A stretch of 46,073 nucleotides of DNA from the NCBI GenBank assembly GCA_964405775.1, contig CAYOPG010000008.1, positions 1-46,073 on the forward strand. Reading direction: 5' to 3'. Shown one piece after another: positions 31,429-39,551 of the stretch. The notes beneath the pieces are model-generated. The model worked only from the letters and a program-made list of their open reading frames with translations. It was not told the origin of the DNA and made no database searches. The stretch is from JAAZFF01 sp964405775. GTDB lineage: Bacteria; Verrucomicrobiota; Kiritimatiellia; RFP12; UBA3636. A program made the position numbers and the translations under genes. Numbering within the stretch: the first letter of the stretch is position 1; each line of letters starts with the position of its first letter.

Positions 31429-31476
31429 CCGGCGTCCGCCATGCAGATTGGCTGCCGCCGGTATCCCTTTTATTTT
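31429..31476 (+). terminator. Attenuator-like hairpin between rplO and secY
   Basis: CCGGCG (31429-31434) pairs with CGCCGG (31456-31461), and the stem continues inward to GCCA/TGGC with two mismatches around a 7-nt loop. CCCTTTTATTTTT follows. The form is that of an intrinsic terminator, placed inside the operon 40 nt upstream of the secY ATG. If active, it would reduce secY relative to ribosomal proteins. Confidence 0.55.
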
Positions 31477-31500
31477 TAACAGAAATCGGAAGCAAACACC

Positions 31501-32874
31501 ATGTCAGCCTTTAGCAACATCTGGAAAATCAAGGAACTCAGGGCACGCATCCTCTTCACCCTGGGTCTGATCTTTATTTGCCGCATGCTGGCAATCGTGC
31601 CTACTCCCGGCGTTGACGCCTCGGCGTTGGCTGCGGCAATTAAAAGTGCGCAGCAGACCGCATCCGGCGGGCTCATGGGAACGTTGGATCTGTTCACCGG
31701 TGGTGCTCTTTCGAACGTCTCCATTGGCACGCTCAGCATATGGCCGTACATCACTGCGTCAATTATCATACAGTTGATGACGGCAATCATCCCAGCCCTT
31801 GAACGTATGGCTCGCGAAGGCGAAGCCGGCCGCCAGAAGCTTAACCAGACTACTCGATACCTCACGCTTGTGATATGTGCTTTTCAGGCTCTCGGTGTCG
31901 TAACAGTTCTGAATAATCCATCCCTACTTGGTCTAGGAAACGCCACACTGGTTCAGATTCCCGGTGCATCCTTCACGATAATGACTGTCGCCTGTCTGAC
32001 CGCCGGCACGATGCTTACTATGTGGCTTGGTGAGCAGGTAACAGAGCGCGGCATTGGCAACGGCACCTCGATCATCATCATGGTGAACATATGCGCGCGT
32101 CTGCCAGCGTCTCTCTACCAAACCGCCGTGAGCTTCATCCCATATAATGGACAGCCCGCGAGGTTCAACTTCTTCCACCTTGTACTGCTTTTCACGCTCG
32201 CATTCTTGGTTTTCGCCGGTACTATCGCCTTGGTTCAGGGGATGCGCCGCATACCCATACAAACGGCGCGCCGCTCCGTCGGCAGCCGCGCAGTTGGCGG
32301 TCAGAACACTTACATGCCGTTGCGCGTCAACTTTGCAGGCGTCATGCCGATTATCTTCGCTGGCCCTATTCTGCAGGCGTCCGGTTGGGTTCTTGGCCGC
32401 ATACGTGACAACCACCCGATCTGGGTCTTTGACAAGATAGGTGATTTAGGCAGGGCTCTCCAGAACAGCGTCTCGACCTCTTATCTCATATTCTACGCCA
32501 TCTCGATAGTGTTCTTCTCGTTCTTCTGGGTTGCCACCCAGTTCCACGCGGTGAGAATCGCCGATGAGCTCAAGGGCAGCAACTCTTATGTTCCCGGTAT
32601 ACGCCCAGGCATGCCTACAGCAGAGTTCCTCGACCTTACCATGACACGTGTCACCTTGATCGGCGCCGTGGGTCTGGTAATCATCGCCGTCACCCCCACG
32701 TTGCTCTACAGAGAGTTTGAAATTCCATACGGATTGGCAAGCTTCTTCGGCGGAACTTCGCTGCTGATCATCGTGGGTGTGGCCCTGGATACGCTTCGCC
32801 AAGTCGAATCCTATCTGGTCATGCGCAACTACGATGGCTTCCTCAAGCACGGGCGCCTGCGCGGCCGCAGATAG
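31501..32874 (+). CDS. secY: Preprotein translocase subunit SecY
   Basis: A 457-residue channel protein of the Sec translocon with 10 membrane helices. The N-terminal IWKIKELRARILFTLGLIFICR, the plug region with GGALSNVSIGTLSIWPYITA, GIGNGTSIIIMVNI, RRIPIQTARR in the cytoplasmic loop and the C-terminal FLKHGRLRGRR are diagnostic. It is the last gene of the ribosomal cluster; adk, map, infA, rpmJ and the alpha operon do not follow. A GGAAG 10 nt upstream serves as ribosome-binding site. Confidence 0.98.
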   Translation: MSAFSNIWKIKELRARILFTLGLIFICRMLAIVPTPGVDASALAAAIKSAQQTASGGLMGTLDLFTGGALSNVSIGTLSIWPYITASIIIQLMTAIIPALERMAREGEAGRQKLNQTTRYLTLVICAFQALGVVTVLNNPSLLGLGNATLVQIPGASFTIMTVACLTAGTMLTMWLGEQVTERGIGNGTSIIIMVNICARLPASLYQTAVSFIPYNGQPARFNFFHLVLLFTLAFLVFAGTIALVQGMRRIPIQTARRSVGSRAVGGQNTYMPLRVNFAGVMPIIFAGPILQASGWVLGRIRDNHPIWVFDKIGDLGRALQNSVSTSYLIFYAISIVFFSFFWVATQFHAVRIADELKGSNSYVPGIRPGMPTAEFLDLTMTRVTLIGAVGLVIIAVTPTLLYREFEIPYGLASFFGGTSLLIIVGVALDTLRQVESYLVMRNYDGFLKHGRLRGRR

Positions 32875-32900
32875 TATTGGAAACAACAGGCCCAATTCAA

Positions 32901-32942
32901 AACGCCTCCGAATTTGATCGGAGGCGTTTTTATTTTTTTTTC
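32901..32942 (+). terminator. Strong intrinsic terminator of the ribosomal operon
   Basis: AACGCCTCCGA (32901-32911) and TCGGAGGCGTT (32918-32928) form a perfect 11-bp stem with a 6-nt loop, followed by TTTATTTTTTTTT. It lies 26 nt after secY. On the other strand the hairpin is followed by TTTTGAATT, so it may also stop transcripts from the rhamnosidase gene. Confidence 0.92.
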
Positions 32943-33053
32943 AGCGCAGGGGAAAAGCCCTTGCGCAGTGACTTGTCGCGGCCGGTCGATAAAACCAGTT
33001 TGGTGGCTTTTAATAATCTCCAGACCCCGCAGCCAATCCAGAGATCGGACTTT

Positions 33054-35666
33054 CTACTTCGCCAAGGTGTACGCCACTTTGTACTTACCGGACTTCAGCG
33101 TGAAGCCTGCAGGATTAACGTCCTTGCCGCCCACTTTCAGTTTCTTGGGAGCGCCGGGCAGAGTTACTTTCGCCTCCGCGTTGAATGGGATGGTGAAGTT
33201 GAACTCCACGCGGTTCTTCACGAGCTTCCAGCCTATCGCGTAAGTGCCCGCAGGTGAGTCGTACTTCATTTCAACGTTTTTAAACGCTCTTGGGAAGTCC
33301 GGCTTGATCTCGACTTTTCTGAACCCCGGAGCGTCCTCACGGGGGCGCAGACCGCAGAGGTTGCGGTACATCCACTCGACGATGGATCCGTAGGCGTAGT
33401 GGTTCATGCTGTTCATTCCGGTGCCGCTGATGGTGCCGTCTGCGAGAACGGAGTTCCAACGCTCCCAGACAGTTGTGGCACCCAGATTTACTTCGTTCAG
33501 CCAGCTTGGGAACGTTTCGCGGAGAAGAAGCTCGTACGCGAGCTCGGAATGCCCATTCTCTGAAAGAACCCGGCAGAGAACAGGCGTGCCGACGAATCCG
33601 GTCGCGAGCGCCATGTCATTGTCCTTGATTTTCTGCACGAGCGCATCGACGGTGCGTTTGCGGAAGTCCTTCGGTACCATGTCCATGTGCAGTGCGAGGG
33701 CGTGTGCGGTCTGGGTGTCGATTGCGCACTTGCCATTCGGCGTGAAGTATTCGTTGACGAACGCCTCTTTGATTTCGCAAAGCAGCTTGGCGTAGTACGC
33801 CGCTTCAGTTTTTTCTCCCAGCGCCTCCGCGGCTTTGAGGGTCAGTGCGACGGAGTATGCGTAATAAACGCTGGCGACGTAGAATTTGTCCGTTCCGCCA
33901 TGCGCGCTGTCTGGATTCTTGTAGTTGTCTAGCGCCAGCCAGTCCGCAAAATGCGAGCCTGTGAGCCAAAGTCTGCGGCCGCCGTTTTCATCGTCCTGAC
34001 GCTTGATGTAGCGCACCCATTCTTTCATTACCGGGTATTGCTTCCTGAGAAGCTCCTTGTCGGACGAATACATGTAGACGGTCCATGGGACAACCGTGGC
34101 GACGTCGCCCCATGCGCATGAGCTGTGCCCTTTTCCATTCCTGAGCCAGTCCATGAGCGCCGGAACCGTGTATGGAACACCGCCGTCATACAGCTTCTGC
34201 TCCAACATCATGTCGTTAACGTATTTCGTGTAGAACGCAACGCAGTCCATGTTGAAGCACGCTGTGCCCGAGAAAACCTGAGCGTCACCTGTCCAGCCGA
34301 GCCGTTCGTCGCGCTGCGGACAATCTGTCGGGACGTCCAGAAAATTACCCTTCTGACCCCATAGCGCATTCGAGAAGAGCTTGTTGATCTTTCTGTGTGA
34401 CGTCTTGATGTAACCGGTGCGTTCTAGTTCGGTGTGAATAACGACTGCCTTGAAATCAGAGGGGTCGACGTCCGCCGGGAAGTCGTTCAGACGCATATAT
34501 CTGAACCCGTAGAATGTGAAGTGCGGACGTACGACGTTGCCTTCTCCGTTGGAAGTGTACGTGTATTGAGCTTCAGCACTGCGGAGGTTGTCGCGGTAGA
34601 AATTCCCCTGCTGCATAAGTTCGCCGACCTGAATGCTCCACGTCTTGCCTGCCGGGGCGCGGTTTGTTATTTCAAACCAACCAGTCATGTTCTGCTTGAA
34701 GTCCAGAACCGTTTCGCCAGCCGGAGTGTGGATTATTTCGGGCTTGAGAACTTCTTGCCTCGTTATCGGAGGCGAGAATCTGTCGTGCAACGGGCCTGCT
34801 GTGCCTTTGGCCGGTTTGAACACGACGGCTCCCACCCATTTCCCTGCCGCACACTCTGGAGTGGACCATCCGGGGATTTCAAGACGCGCGTCATAATCCT
34901 CGCCGTAATATATGTCGCTTTTGACGACGGGCGATTGAGCGCACAACCATGTCTCATCGGTGGATGCCACAAGTTTGTCGGCGCTGCCGGCCTTTACGCG
35001 CACTTCGCATATCGCGGCTGTCGTCTCGCCGAATCTACCGGCTTGAGCCCATCCGAGTTGTGAATTGTACCATCCGGGGCCAACGTGTATGCCTATCGTG
35101 TTTTCGCCTTTTCGGAGCAGCTTCGTTATGTCGAACGTCTGCGCCTGCATCTGCAACGTGTATGAATGGTATCCGGGAAGTAGCACCTCTTCCGTGGCCG
35201 CCTTGCCGTTTATCTCCAGCTCGTATATGCCGAGCGCGGAGCAGTATACGCGTGCCTCGGAGAAATCGTTTATCGTGAATGTTTTCTTCAGGAGGAAATG
35301 CTTGTCCTTGGCGTTTGACGGGGACGTGACCCACTTAGCTTTCCAGCGTTCGTCAAGCTTGCCTGTTTCAAACAACGCTTTGGCAGTTGCAGTCTCTCCG
35401 TTGTCGGCAACAACCGTCACGCGCCAGAAATAGCGCGTCCGCTTCAGTGGTTTGAAATTCGGCGAGTACGCTAGAGAATCTAACCCTGCTTTTGCCCCGC
35501 TGTCGAACACCACATTTTTGAACCCGGTGTCGGTGGCTATTTCCACGCGCGCCGTTTTTTGTTTTGTCGCTTTATCTGAATCAACGACCCAGGAGAGAGT
35601 AATCGGCTCTATCGAATTGCCTATTGGATTTGTTAGATGGTTTGTTTTAAGTTTACGGATTTTCAT
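33054..35666 (-). CDS. Alpha-L-rhamnosidase, GH78, no signal peptide
   Basis: An 870-residue glycoside hydrolase that releases terminal L-rhamnose. The N-terminal half has a fibronectin-like domain (ending near residue 100) and the Bac_rhamnosid-type beta domains (LNGKAATEEVLLPGYHSYT, VGPGWYNSQLGW). The (alpha/alpha)6 catalytic domain carries DVPTDCPQRDERLGWTGDAQ near residue 450, with the conserved acidic residues, and CAWGDVATVVPW. The C-terminal beta domain ends near LAK. No signal peptide is seen, so it probably acts in the cytoplasm on imported small rhamnosides. It begins 6 nt after the aldo/keto reductase gene, which supplies the promoter. No rhamnose catabolic genes lie in the window. 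Confidence 0.93.
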   Translation of the reverse strand: MKIRKLKTNHLTNPIGNSIEPITLSWVVDSDKATKQKTARVEIATDTGFKNVVFDSGAKAGLDSLAYSPNFKPLKRTRYFWRVTVVADNGETATAKALFETGKLDERWKAKWVTSPSNAKDKHFLLKKTFTINDFSEARVYCSALGIYELEINGKAATEEVLLPGYHSYTLQMQAQTFDITKLLRKGENTIGIHVGPGWYNSQLGWAQAGRFGETTAAICEVRVKAGSADKLVASTDETWLCAQSPVVKSDIYYGEDYDARLEIPGWSTPECAAGKWVGAVVFKPAKGTAGPLHDRFSPPITRQEVLKPEIIHTPAGETVLDFKQNMTGWFEITNRAPAGKTWSIQVGELMQQGNFYRDNLRSAEAQYTYTSNGEGNVVRPHFTFYGFRYMRLNDFPADVDPSDFKAVVIHTELERTGYIKTSHRKINKLFSNALWGQKGNFLDVPTDCPQRDERLGWTGDAQVFSGTACFNMDCVAFYTKYVNDMMLEQKLYDGGVPYTVPALMDWLRNGKGHSSCAWGDVATVVPWTVYMYSSDKELLRKQYPVMKEWVRYIKRQDDENGGRRLWLTGSHFADWLALDNYKNPDSAHGGTDKFYVASVYYAYSVALTLKAAEALGEKTEAAYYAKLLCEIKEAFVNEYFTPNGKCAIDTQTAHALALHMDMVPKDFRKRTVDALVQKIKDNDMALATGFVGTPVLCRVLSENGHSELAYELLLRETFPSWLNEVNLGATTVWERWNSVLADGTISGTGMNSMNHYAYGSIVEWMYRNLCGLRPREDAPGFRKVEIKPDFPRAFKNVEMKYDSPAGTYAIGWKLVKNRVEFNFTIPFNAEAKVTLPGAPKKLKVGGKDVNPAGFTLKSGKYKVAYTLAK

Positions 35667-35672
35667 ATTTGG

Positions 35673-36551
35673 TTAGTCTTCGGTCCGTTCGTCTGGGTTT
35701 GAGCATGAGCCGCCGCATGGCGGAAGGGCGTCAAGCGCTTCCATGTCAGAGGCGGAGATAGTGAAGTCAAAAATTGCCGCGTTTTCTGCCATGCGCTCAG
35801 GTTTCTGAGAACGTGGCAGGGGAATCACGCCGTTTTGCAGTATCCAGCGCAGGCAGATCTGTGCGGGAGTCCGTCTGAGTTTCTCGGCGATTGATATGAG
35901 CGTTGATTCCCCCAACACTAAGCCTCGTGCAATCGGACTCCAAGCCTGCGGGCGTATATCGTGCGCGAGACAAAAATCTACCGTCTCCTTCTGCGGAAAC
36001 CCGAGATGAATCTCTAGCTGGTTTACCATAGGAACGATCTCTGCTTCGTCCATCAGAGCCTGCAAATGGTGCGGCAGGAAATTGCTTACACCGATGGCGC
36101 GGATGCGGCCGTCCTTGTATAGACTCTCCAGTGCGCGCCACTTCTCGATATTGACAGCACGCCAGTTTTCACCGTCCGTTTTTTCAACTGCCGGCCAGTG
36201 GAGTAGGTAAAGATCCAGATACTCAAGACCGAGATTAGCCATCGATGTCTCGAAGGCTTCGAGCACCGAGGAGCGCGTTTTGTTTTCGTTCCATAGTTTT
36301 GTGGTCACGAAAATTTGTTCGCGCGGCACGTTGCTGTTGCGTACCGCAACTCCGACGGACTCTTCGTTGTTGTAAACTTTCGCTGTATCAAAATGTCGGT
36401 ATCCCAGACGAATCGCTTCAGATACGGCGTTTACCGTGTCTTGGCCTGGTGGTATTCGCCAAGTCCCAAATCCAACACACGGAATCCCAACTCCATTTGA
36501 GAGTATGAACGGGTCTTGATGCGATTCAAATCGTTTTTCAGGCTCTGCCAT
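35673..36551 (-). CDS. Aldo/keto reductase, AKR5-like (2,5-diketogluconate reductase type)
   Basis: A 292-residue NADPH-dependent reductase. Family motifs are GFGTWRIPPGQD, GYRHFDTAKVYNNEESVG with Asp and Tyr, TTKLWNEN with Lys, LYLLHWP with His, and the C-terminal IPLPRSQKPERM. These give the standard catalytic tetrad. The start at MAEPEKRFESH has AGAGGAG 6 nt upstream; the earlier in-frame ATG at 36599 lies before the likely transcription start and is rejected. It forms a two-gene operon with the GH78 gene. A role in reducing a sugar or aglycone freed by the rhamnosidase is an inference. Confidence 0.9.
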   Translation of the reverse strand: MAEPEKRFESHQDPFILSNGVGIPCVGFGTWRIPPGQDTVNAVSEAIRLGYRHFDTAKVYNNEESVGVAVRNSNVPREQIFVTTKLWNENKTRSSVLEAFETSMANLGLEYLDLYLLHWPAVEKTDGENWRAVNIEKWRALESLYKDGRIRAIGVSNFLPHHLQALMDEAEIVPMVNQLEIHLGFPQKETVDFCLAHDIRPQAWSPIARGLVLGESTLISIAEKLRRTPAQICLRWILQNGVIPLPRSQKPERMAENAAIFDFTISASDMEALDALPPCGGSCSNPDERTED

Positions 36552-36587
36552 TCTTAGCTCCTCTGTTTCAAGTTCGAATTTTTCACA

Positions 36588-36616
36588 ATTATACCACACC
36601 CTCTCTTCATAGGCAA
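36588..36616 (-). promoter_or_regulatory. Promoter of the reductase-rhamnosidase operon
   Basis: On the minus strand TTGCCT (36616-36611) and a perfect TATAAT (36593-36588) are separated by 17 nt, with TGG before the -10 box as an extended element. The start would be near 36581, 30 nt before the ATG at 36551. It is the best promoter in the window and shows no clear operator palindrome. Confidence 0.8.
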
Positions 36617-36653
36617 CAATGCTGCCGATTATGGCCGGAATGCGGAATGGACT

Positions 36654-39302
36654 TCACAAGCCAAGTATGGTGGCGATGCGGCCGTGCAGGCTAGGGGCGC
36701 GGTCCGCGGGTATCTTCCCTTCGAGATATTCCAGCAATGATCGGACACGTCCTTGCAGTGGGGGGCGCATAGTGTCAACAAGCTGGAATGCCGAGGCTAC
36801 GATAAGAGCCACGTTTTCGTTGACGTCTGACAACTTCAATATGGTGTTGCTTGCCCATTCAAATCCGCGCTCGGTCCAAAGCTGGGCGTTGTTTGCCGCC
36901 ATCCCGCCATACAGTGAACGGCTGTGTCCAGGATGCTCCATGCGATAGCCGGGACTCGCTTCTTCGCGTGCTATCGCGTCGAAGACGTCGTCATGAGGTG
37001 ATGACGCCACCTCTCTCAAGTACGCGCCGTACGCTGCCACGTTACAGCGGCATTGCGCGCCAAGTTCGTTCATTATCTCAACTCGCAGGGGGGAGTTTGT
37101 CGAGTTGATCGCAGAGGCTGCGTTAAGTTTGTCGCTCGCGCACCTGCCTGCTTCGAAATATTCCACAAGCGCTGCAACCGCCCTTTCAGAACCGTTAGCG
37201 GCGAGAAGCTTCGCTATTGCGTTGCAGAGCGAACGCCGAGGTATCGCCTTTGTAAGAGGCTCGGCTGCCGCGGCACTACGCGTCTTCTCGAGCGCCGCGA
37301 GTAGTGCGTCCTCGCCACAGACGGTGGCGACAGCCTTGCGCAGTTTTCGCGCGGTGGCGTTACGCTCCGCGGCAAGAGGAAGGAACGAGCGATCGAGCAT
37401 CTCCTCGGACACCGTCAGCAAGTGCGCCTTGATTCCGTCTGGCAGCGATTCGTCCGCAAGAATTTCCGGGAACAATGCAAGCCATTCCTGCGACGGTTTG
37501 GCGTCATTCATAACGGCTTTCATTGCATCGTCCACAAGCGCTCTCATAGCCTCTACACGCCCGATAAGGAACGGCGAAATTCTAACGGTTGTTGCCAGCG
37601 TCTCGGTAGTGGCAGAGTCGTCCTTGAACGCGCCGTAGAACGCGCCGCCGCTGTTCCAATCAATAAACGCCGGTGCTTCCGGGATCTCCGTGAAAATGAA
37701 TTCCGCTTTTTCGTTCTCAAGCACAAGCAGCTTGTCCACCGCCGGCATAGGGCGGCCTAGCCTGTCGATGGCCGTGACGCGGAAAGGCACGGTGAAGATC
37801 CCGCCCTTGCCTCCGTGGCGGAGTTGGGACAGTGCCACGGTCAGCTCGCGCTTAGCTGCGTCATATTTGTATGATCCCCGCAACTCGGGGTAGCCGATAG
37901 TGAAAAGCCATTCGCGGAAAAAAGAGTCGAGGTCGCGTTCTGCAACCTCTCGGAAGCAGTCTAGGAACTCTTCAGTGTTGGCGTTGCCGCCCTTGTGTTT
38001 CGAAAAGTAATTCGAGGTTGCCAGAGTGTATTTTTCTTCCCCGATCAACGCCTGCAGCATGCCCAGGACCTCCGGAGCCTTGACGTATGTCACGCCGTCC
38101 ACGACCTCGTCCGGATGGTTGAACCCCTCACGCACTATGCGCCCTATTTTCCCGCCGTCCTCTACAGCGAGCGGGCCGTTGAGCGGCGCGCGCATGGCGG
38201 ACAGGTCGTATAGGCGCATAGGGTCGCTCCCGAACTTATATTGCAGGTACTCGCGCTCGATGTTAACGGTGTACGCCTCGTTGAGCCACATGTCGAAGGG
38301 CGATTCCATTGTCACGTCGCTTCCGCAGTGGTTGTGTTCGAACTCGTGGACTATGACGCCGTGGGCGTAGACTAGTCGCGCGTCGGTCGTCCATTCATCG
38401 ATCAGTGCCGCTTCGGTGATCACGGTCGTGTTCCCGACGTTCTCCATGCCTCCGAAATTCGATTTCTCCATGCAGATAGTACGGTAGCATTCGCGGCGAT
38501 ATTCATAGCCGAGGCGTCTCGCTTGCCAAAGTACGGCGTCTTTCGTGATTTCCATAGGGATTCTTGCGCCTTCAGTTTTGCCGGGCGGCACAAGATATTC
38601 GAGCCTGATTTCACGGCCGGAGTCTGTTGTCACCATGTCGGAGACGACATCCCATGTGCCAGCGGCGACAATGAACAGGTACGGCGGCATGGGGATTGGG
38701 TTTACAAAGGTTATGGCCATGCGGGAAGGATCATCTGCCAGAGGCACTGGAGTGCCGTCGGGGTTGGTGGAGCGGAGTACATCCCCGTTTGATATCAGGT
38801 GGGTATAGCGCGACGATCCTTCAAGGCGTGTGCGCCATGTGCACTTGGCTGTACAGTCGTCGATTATCGGCATAATGCGCTGGAATCCCCACTGCTGGCA
38901 TTGCGACATCATCTGCGGCGGTGCGCCCTCCGGTGTAGTGTCATAGTATAGGCCGTCTAGAATGTTTGATGTTGGTCGGCATATTGCACTGACTTCCAGA
39001 ACGATTTTTTCGTCCTTCTGGTACTCTCTGGGGAGGATTATCACCAATCTGTTTGCCTTCTTGATGTACATAGAGGCTAGCGACCGTGTGGATCCGTCTT
39101 GGAGGACGAGTTTTGTCTCGCCGATTTCGAGATCTTGTGCATCAAGCTCGATTTTGGAAACTGCGGTGCGGGGCAGCAATTGCAGCCTTTCATGCCCCTC
39201 GACTCTGTCATCGTAAATCCTTAGATCAAGGTCAACGTGTGTCAACTGCGCAACTGGTCTCTGGTAGCCGTCTCTAGCGTATTTGAAATTAGCGTTATTC
39301 AT
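36654..39302 (-). CDS. M1-family zinc aminopeptidase
   Basis: An 882-residue peptidase that removes N-terminal residues from peptides. The N-terminal beta domain begins with DLDLRIYDDRVEGHERLQL. The exopeptidase motif FGGMEN is near residue 285 and the zinc site is HEFEH near 317 with the third ligand Glu in LNEAYT 19 residues on, so the HEXXH-x18-E pattern is complete. The substrate-anchoring first Glu sits in MMSQCQQWGFQRIMP, where many PepN enzymes have TQCEAEGFRRI; here it reads Gln for Glu, which deserves a check. A C-terminal helical domain follows. AGGAGA six nt before the ATG is a good ribosome-binding site. No signal peptide is visible, so it is cytoplasmic. Confidence 0.92.
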   Translation of the reverse strand: MNNANFKYARDGYQRPVAQLTHVDLDLRIYDDRVEGHERLQLLPRTAVSKIELDAQDLEIGETKLVLQDGSTRSLASMYIKKANRLVIILPREYQKDEKIVLEVSAICRPTSNILDGLYYDTTPEGAPPQMMSQCQQWGFQRIMPIIDDCTAKCTWRTRLEGSSRYTHLISNGDVLRSTNPDGTPVPLADDPSRMAITFVNPIPMPPYLFIVAAGTWDVVSDMVTTDSGREIRLEYLVPPGKTEGARIPMEITKDAVLWQARRLGYEYRRECYRTICMEKSNFGGMENVGNTTVITEAALIDEWTTDARLVYAHGVIVHEFEHNHCGSDVTMESPFDMWLNEAYTVNIEREYLQYKFGSDPMRLYDLSAMRAPLNGPLAVEDGGKIGRIVREGFNHPDEVVDGVTYVKAPEVLGMLQALIGEEKYTLATSNYFSKHKGGNANTEEFLDCFREVAERDLDSFFREWLFTIGYPELRGSYKYDAAKRELTVALSQLRHGGKGGIFTVPFRVTAIDRLGRPMPAVDKLLVLENEKAEFIFTEIPEAPAFIDWNSGGAFYGAFKDDSATTETLATTVRISPFLIGRVEAMRALVDDAMKAVMNDAKPSQEWLALFPEILADESLPDGIKAHLLTVSEEMLDRSFLPLAAERNATARKLRKAVATVCGEDALLAALEKTRSAAAAEPLTKAIPRRSLCNAIAKLLAANGSERAVAALVEYFEAGRCASDKLNAASAINSTNSPLRVEIMNELGAQCRCNVAAYGAYLREVASSPHDDVFDAIAREEASPGYRMEHPGHSRSLYGGMAANNAQLWTERGFEWASNTILKLSDVNENVALIVASAFQLVDTMRPPLQGRVRSLLEYLEGKIPADRAPSLHGRIATILGL

Positions 39303-39551
39303 CTTACTCTCCTGAACCGATCGAGGAAATCCCTCGACAAACCGTATTCTACACTATATCGGGTAAAAGGAGAAAGTGGTGGTTTCAGCTTTGTCCGCGC
39401 CCCAGAATAATAATTCACGCATATAGGGCATGAATCGTGTATAATGGATCCCGTCTAAAAATAGTCGGAGTCCATGAGGAGCGCCTGGTGGCGGATTTTG
39501 AATGAGCAAGTGTTTTTTCTCCATAACTAATTAACAACTCGTACTAACAAA
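39303..39551 (+). promoter_or_regulatory. Divergent intergenic region with a plus-strand TATAAT
   Basis: These 249 nt separate the aminopeptidase from the FAD-oxidoreductase. TATAAT at 39440-39445 is a perfect -10 box for the plus strand but has no good -35. On the minus strand TAGAAT precedes the aminopeptidase. A possible 18-codon frame (ATG 39474, stop at 39530) with GGAG just upstream lies in the leader. No gene of normal size is present, and nothing else was recognised. Confidence 0.45.

Noticed and set aside
36552..36599. Longer start of the AKR5-like gene
   Set aside because: It lies over the TATAAT box and the inner ATG has the ribosome-binding site.
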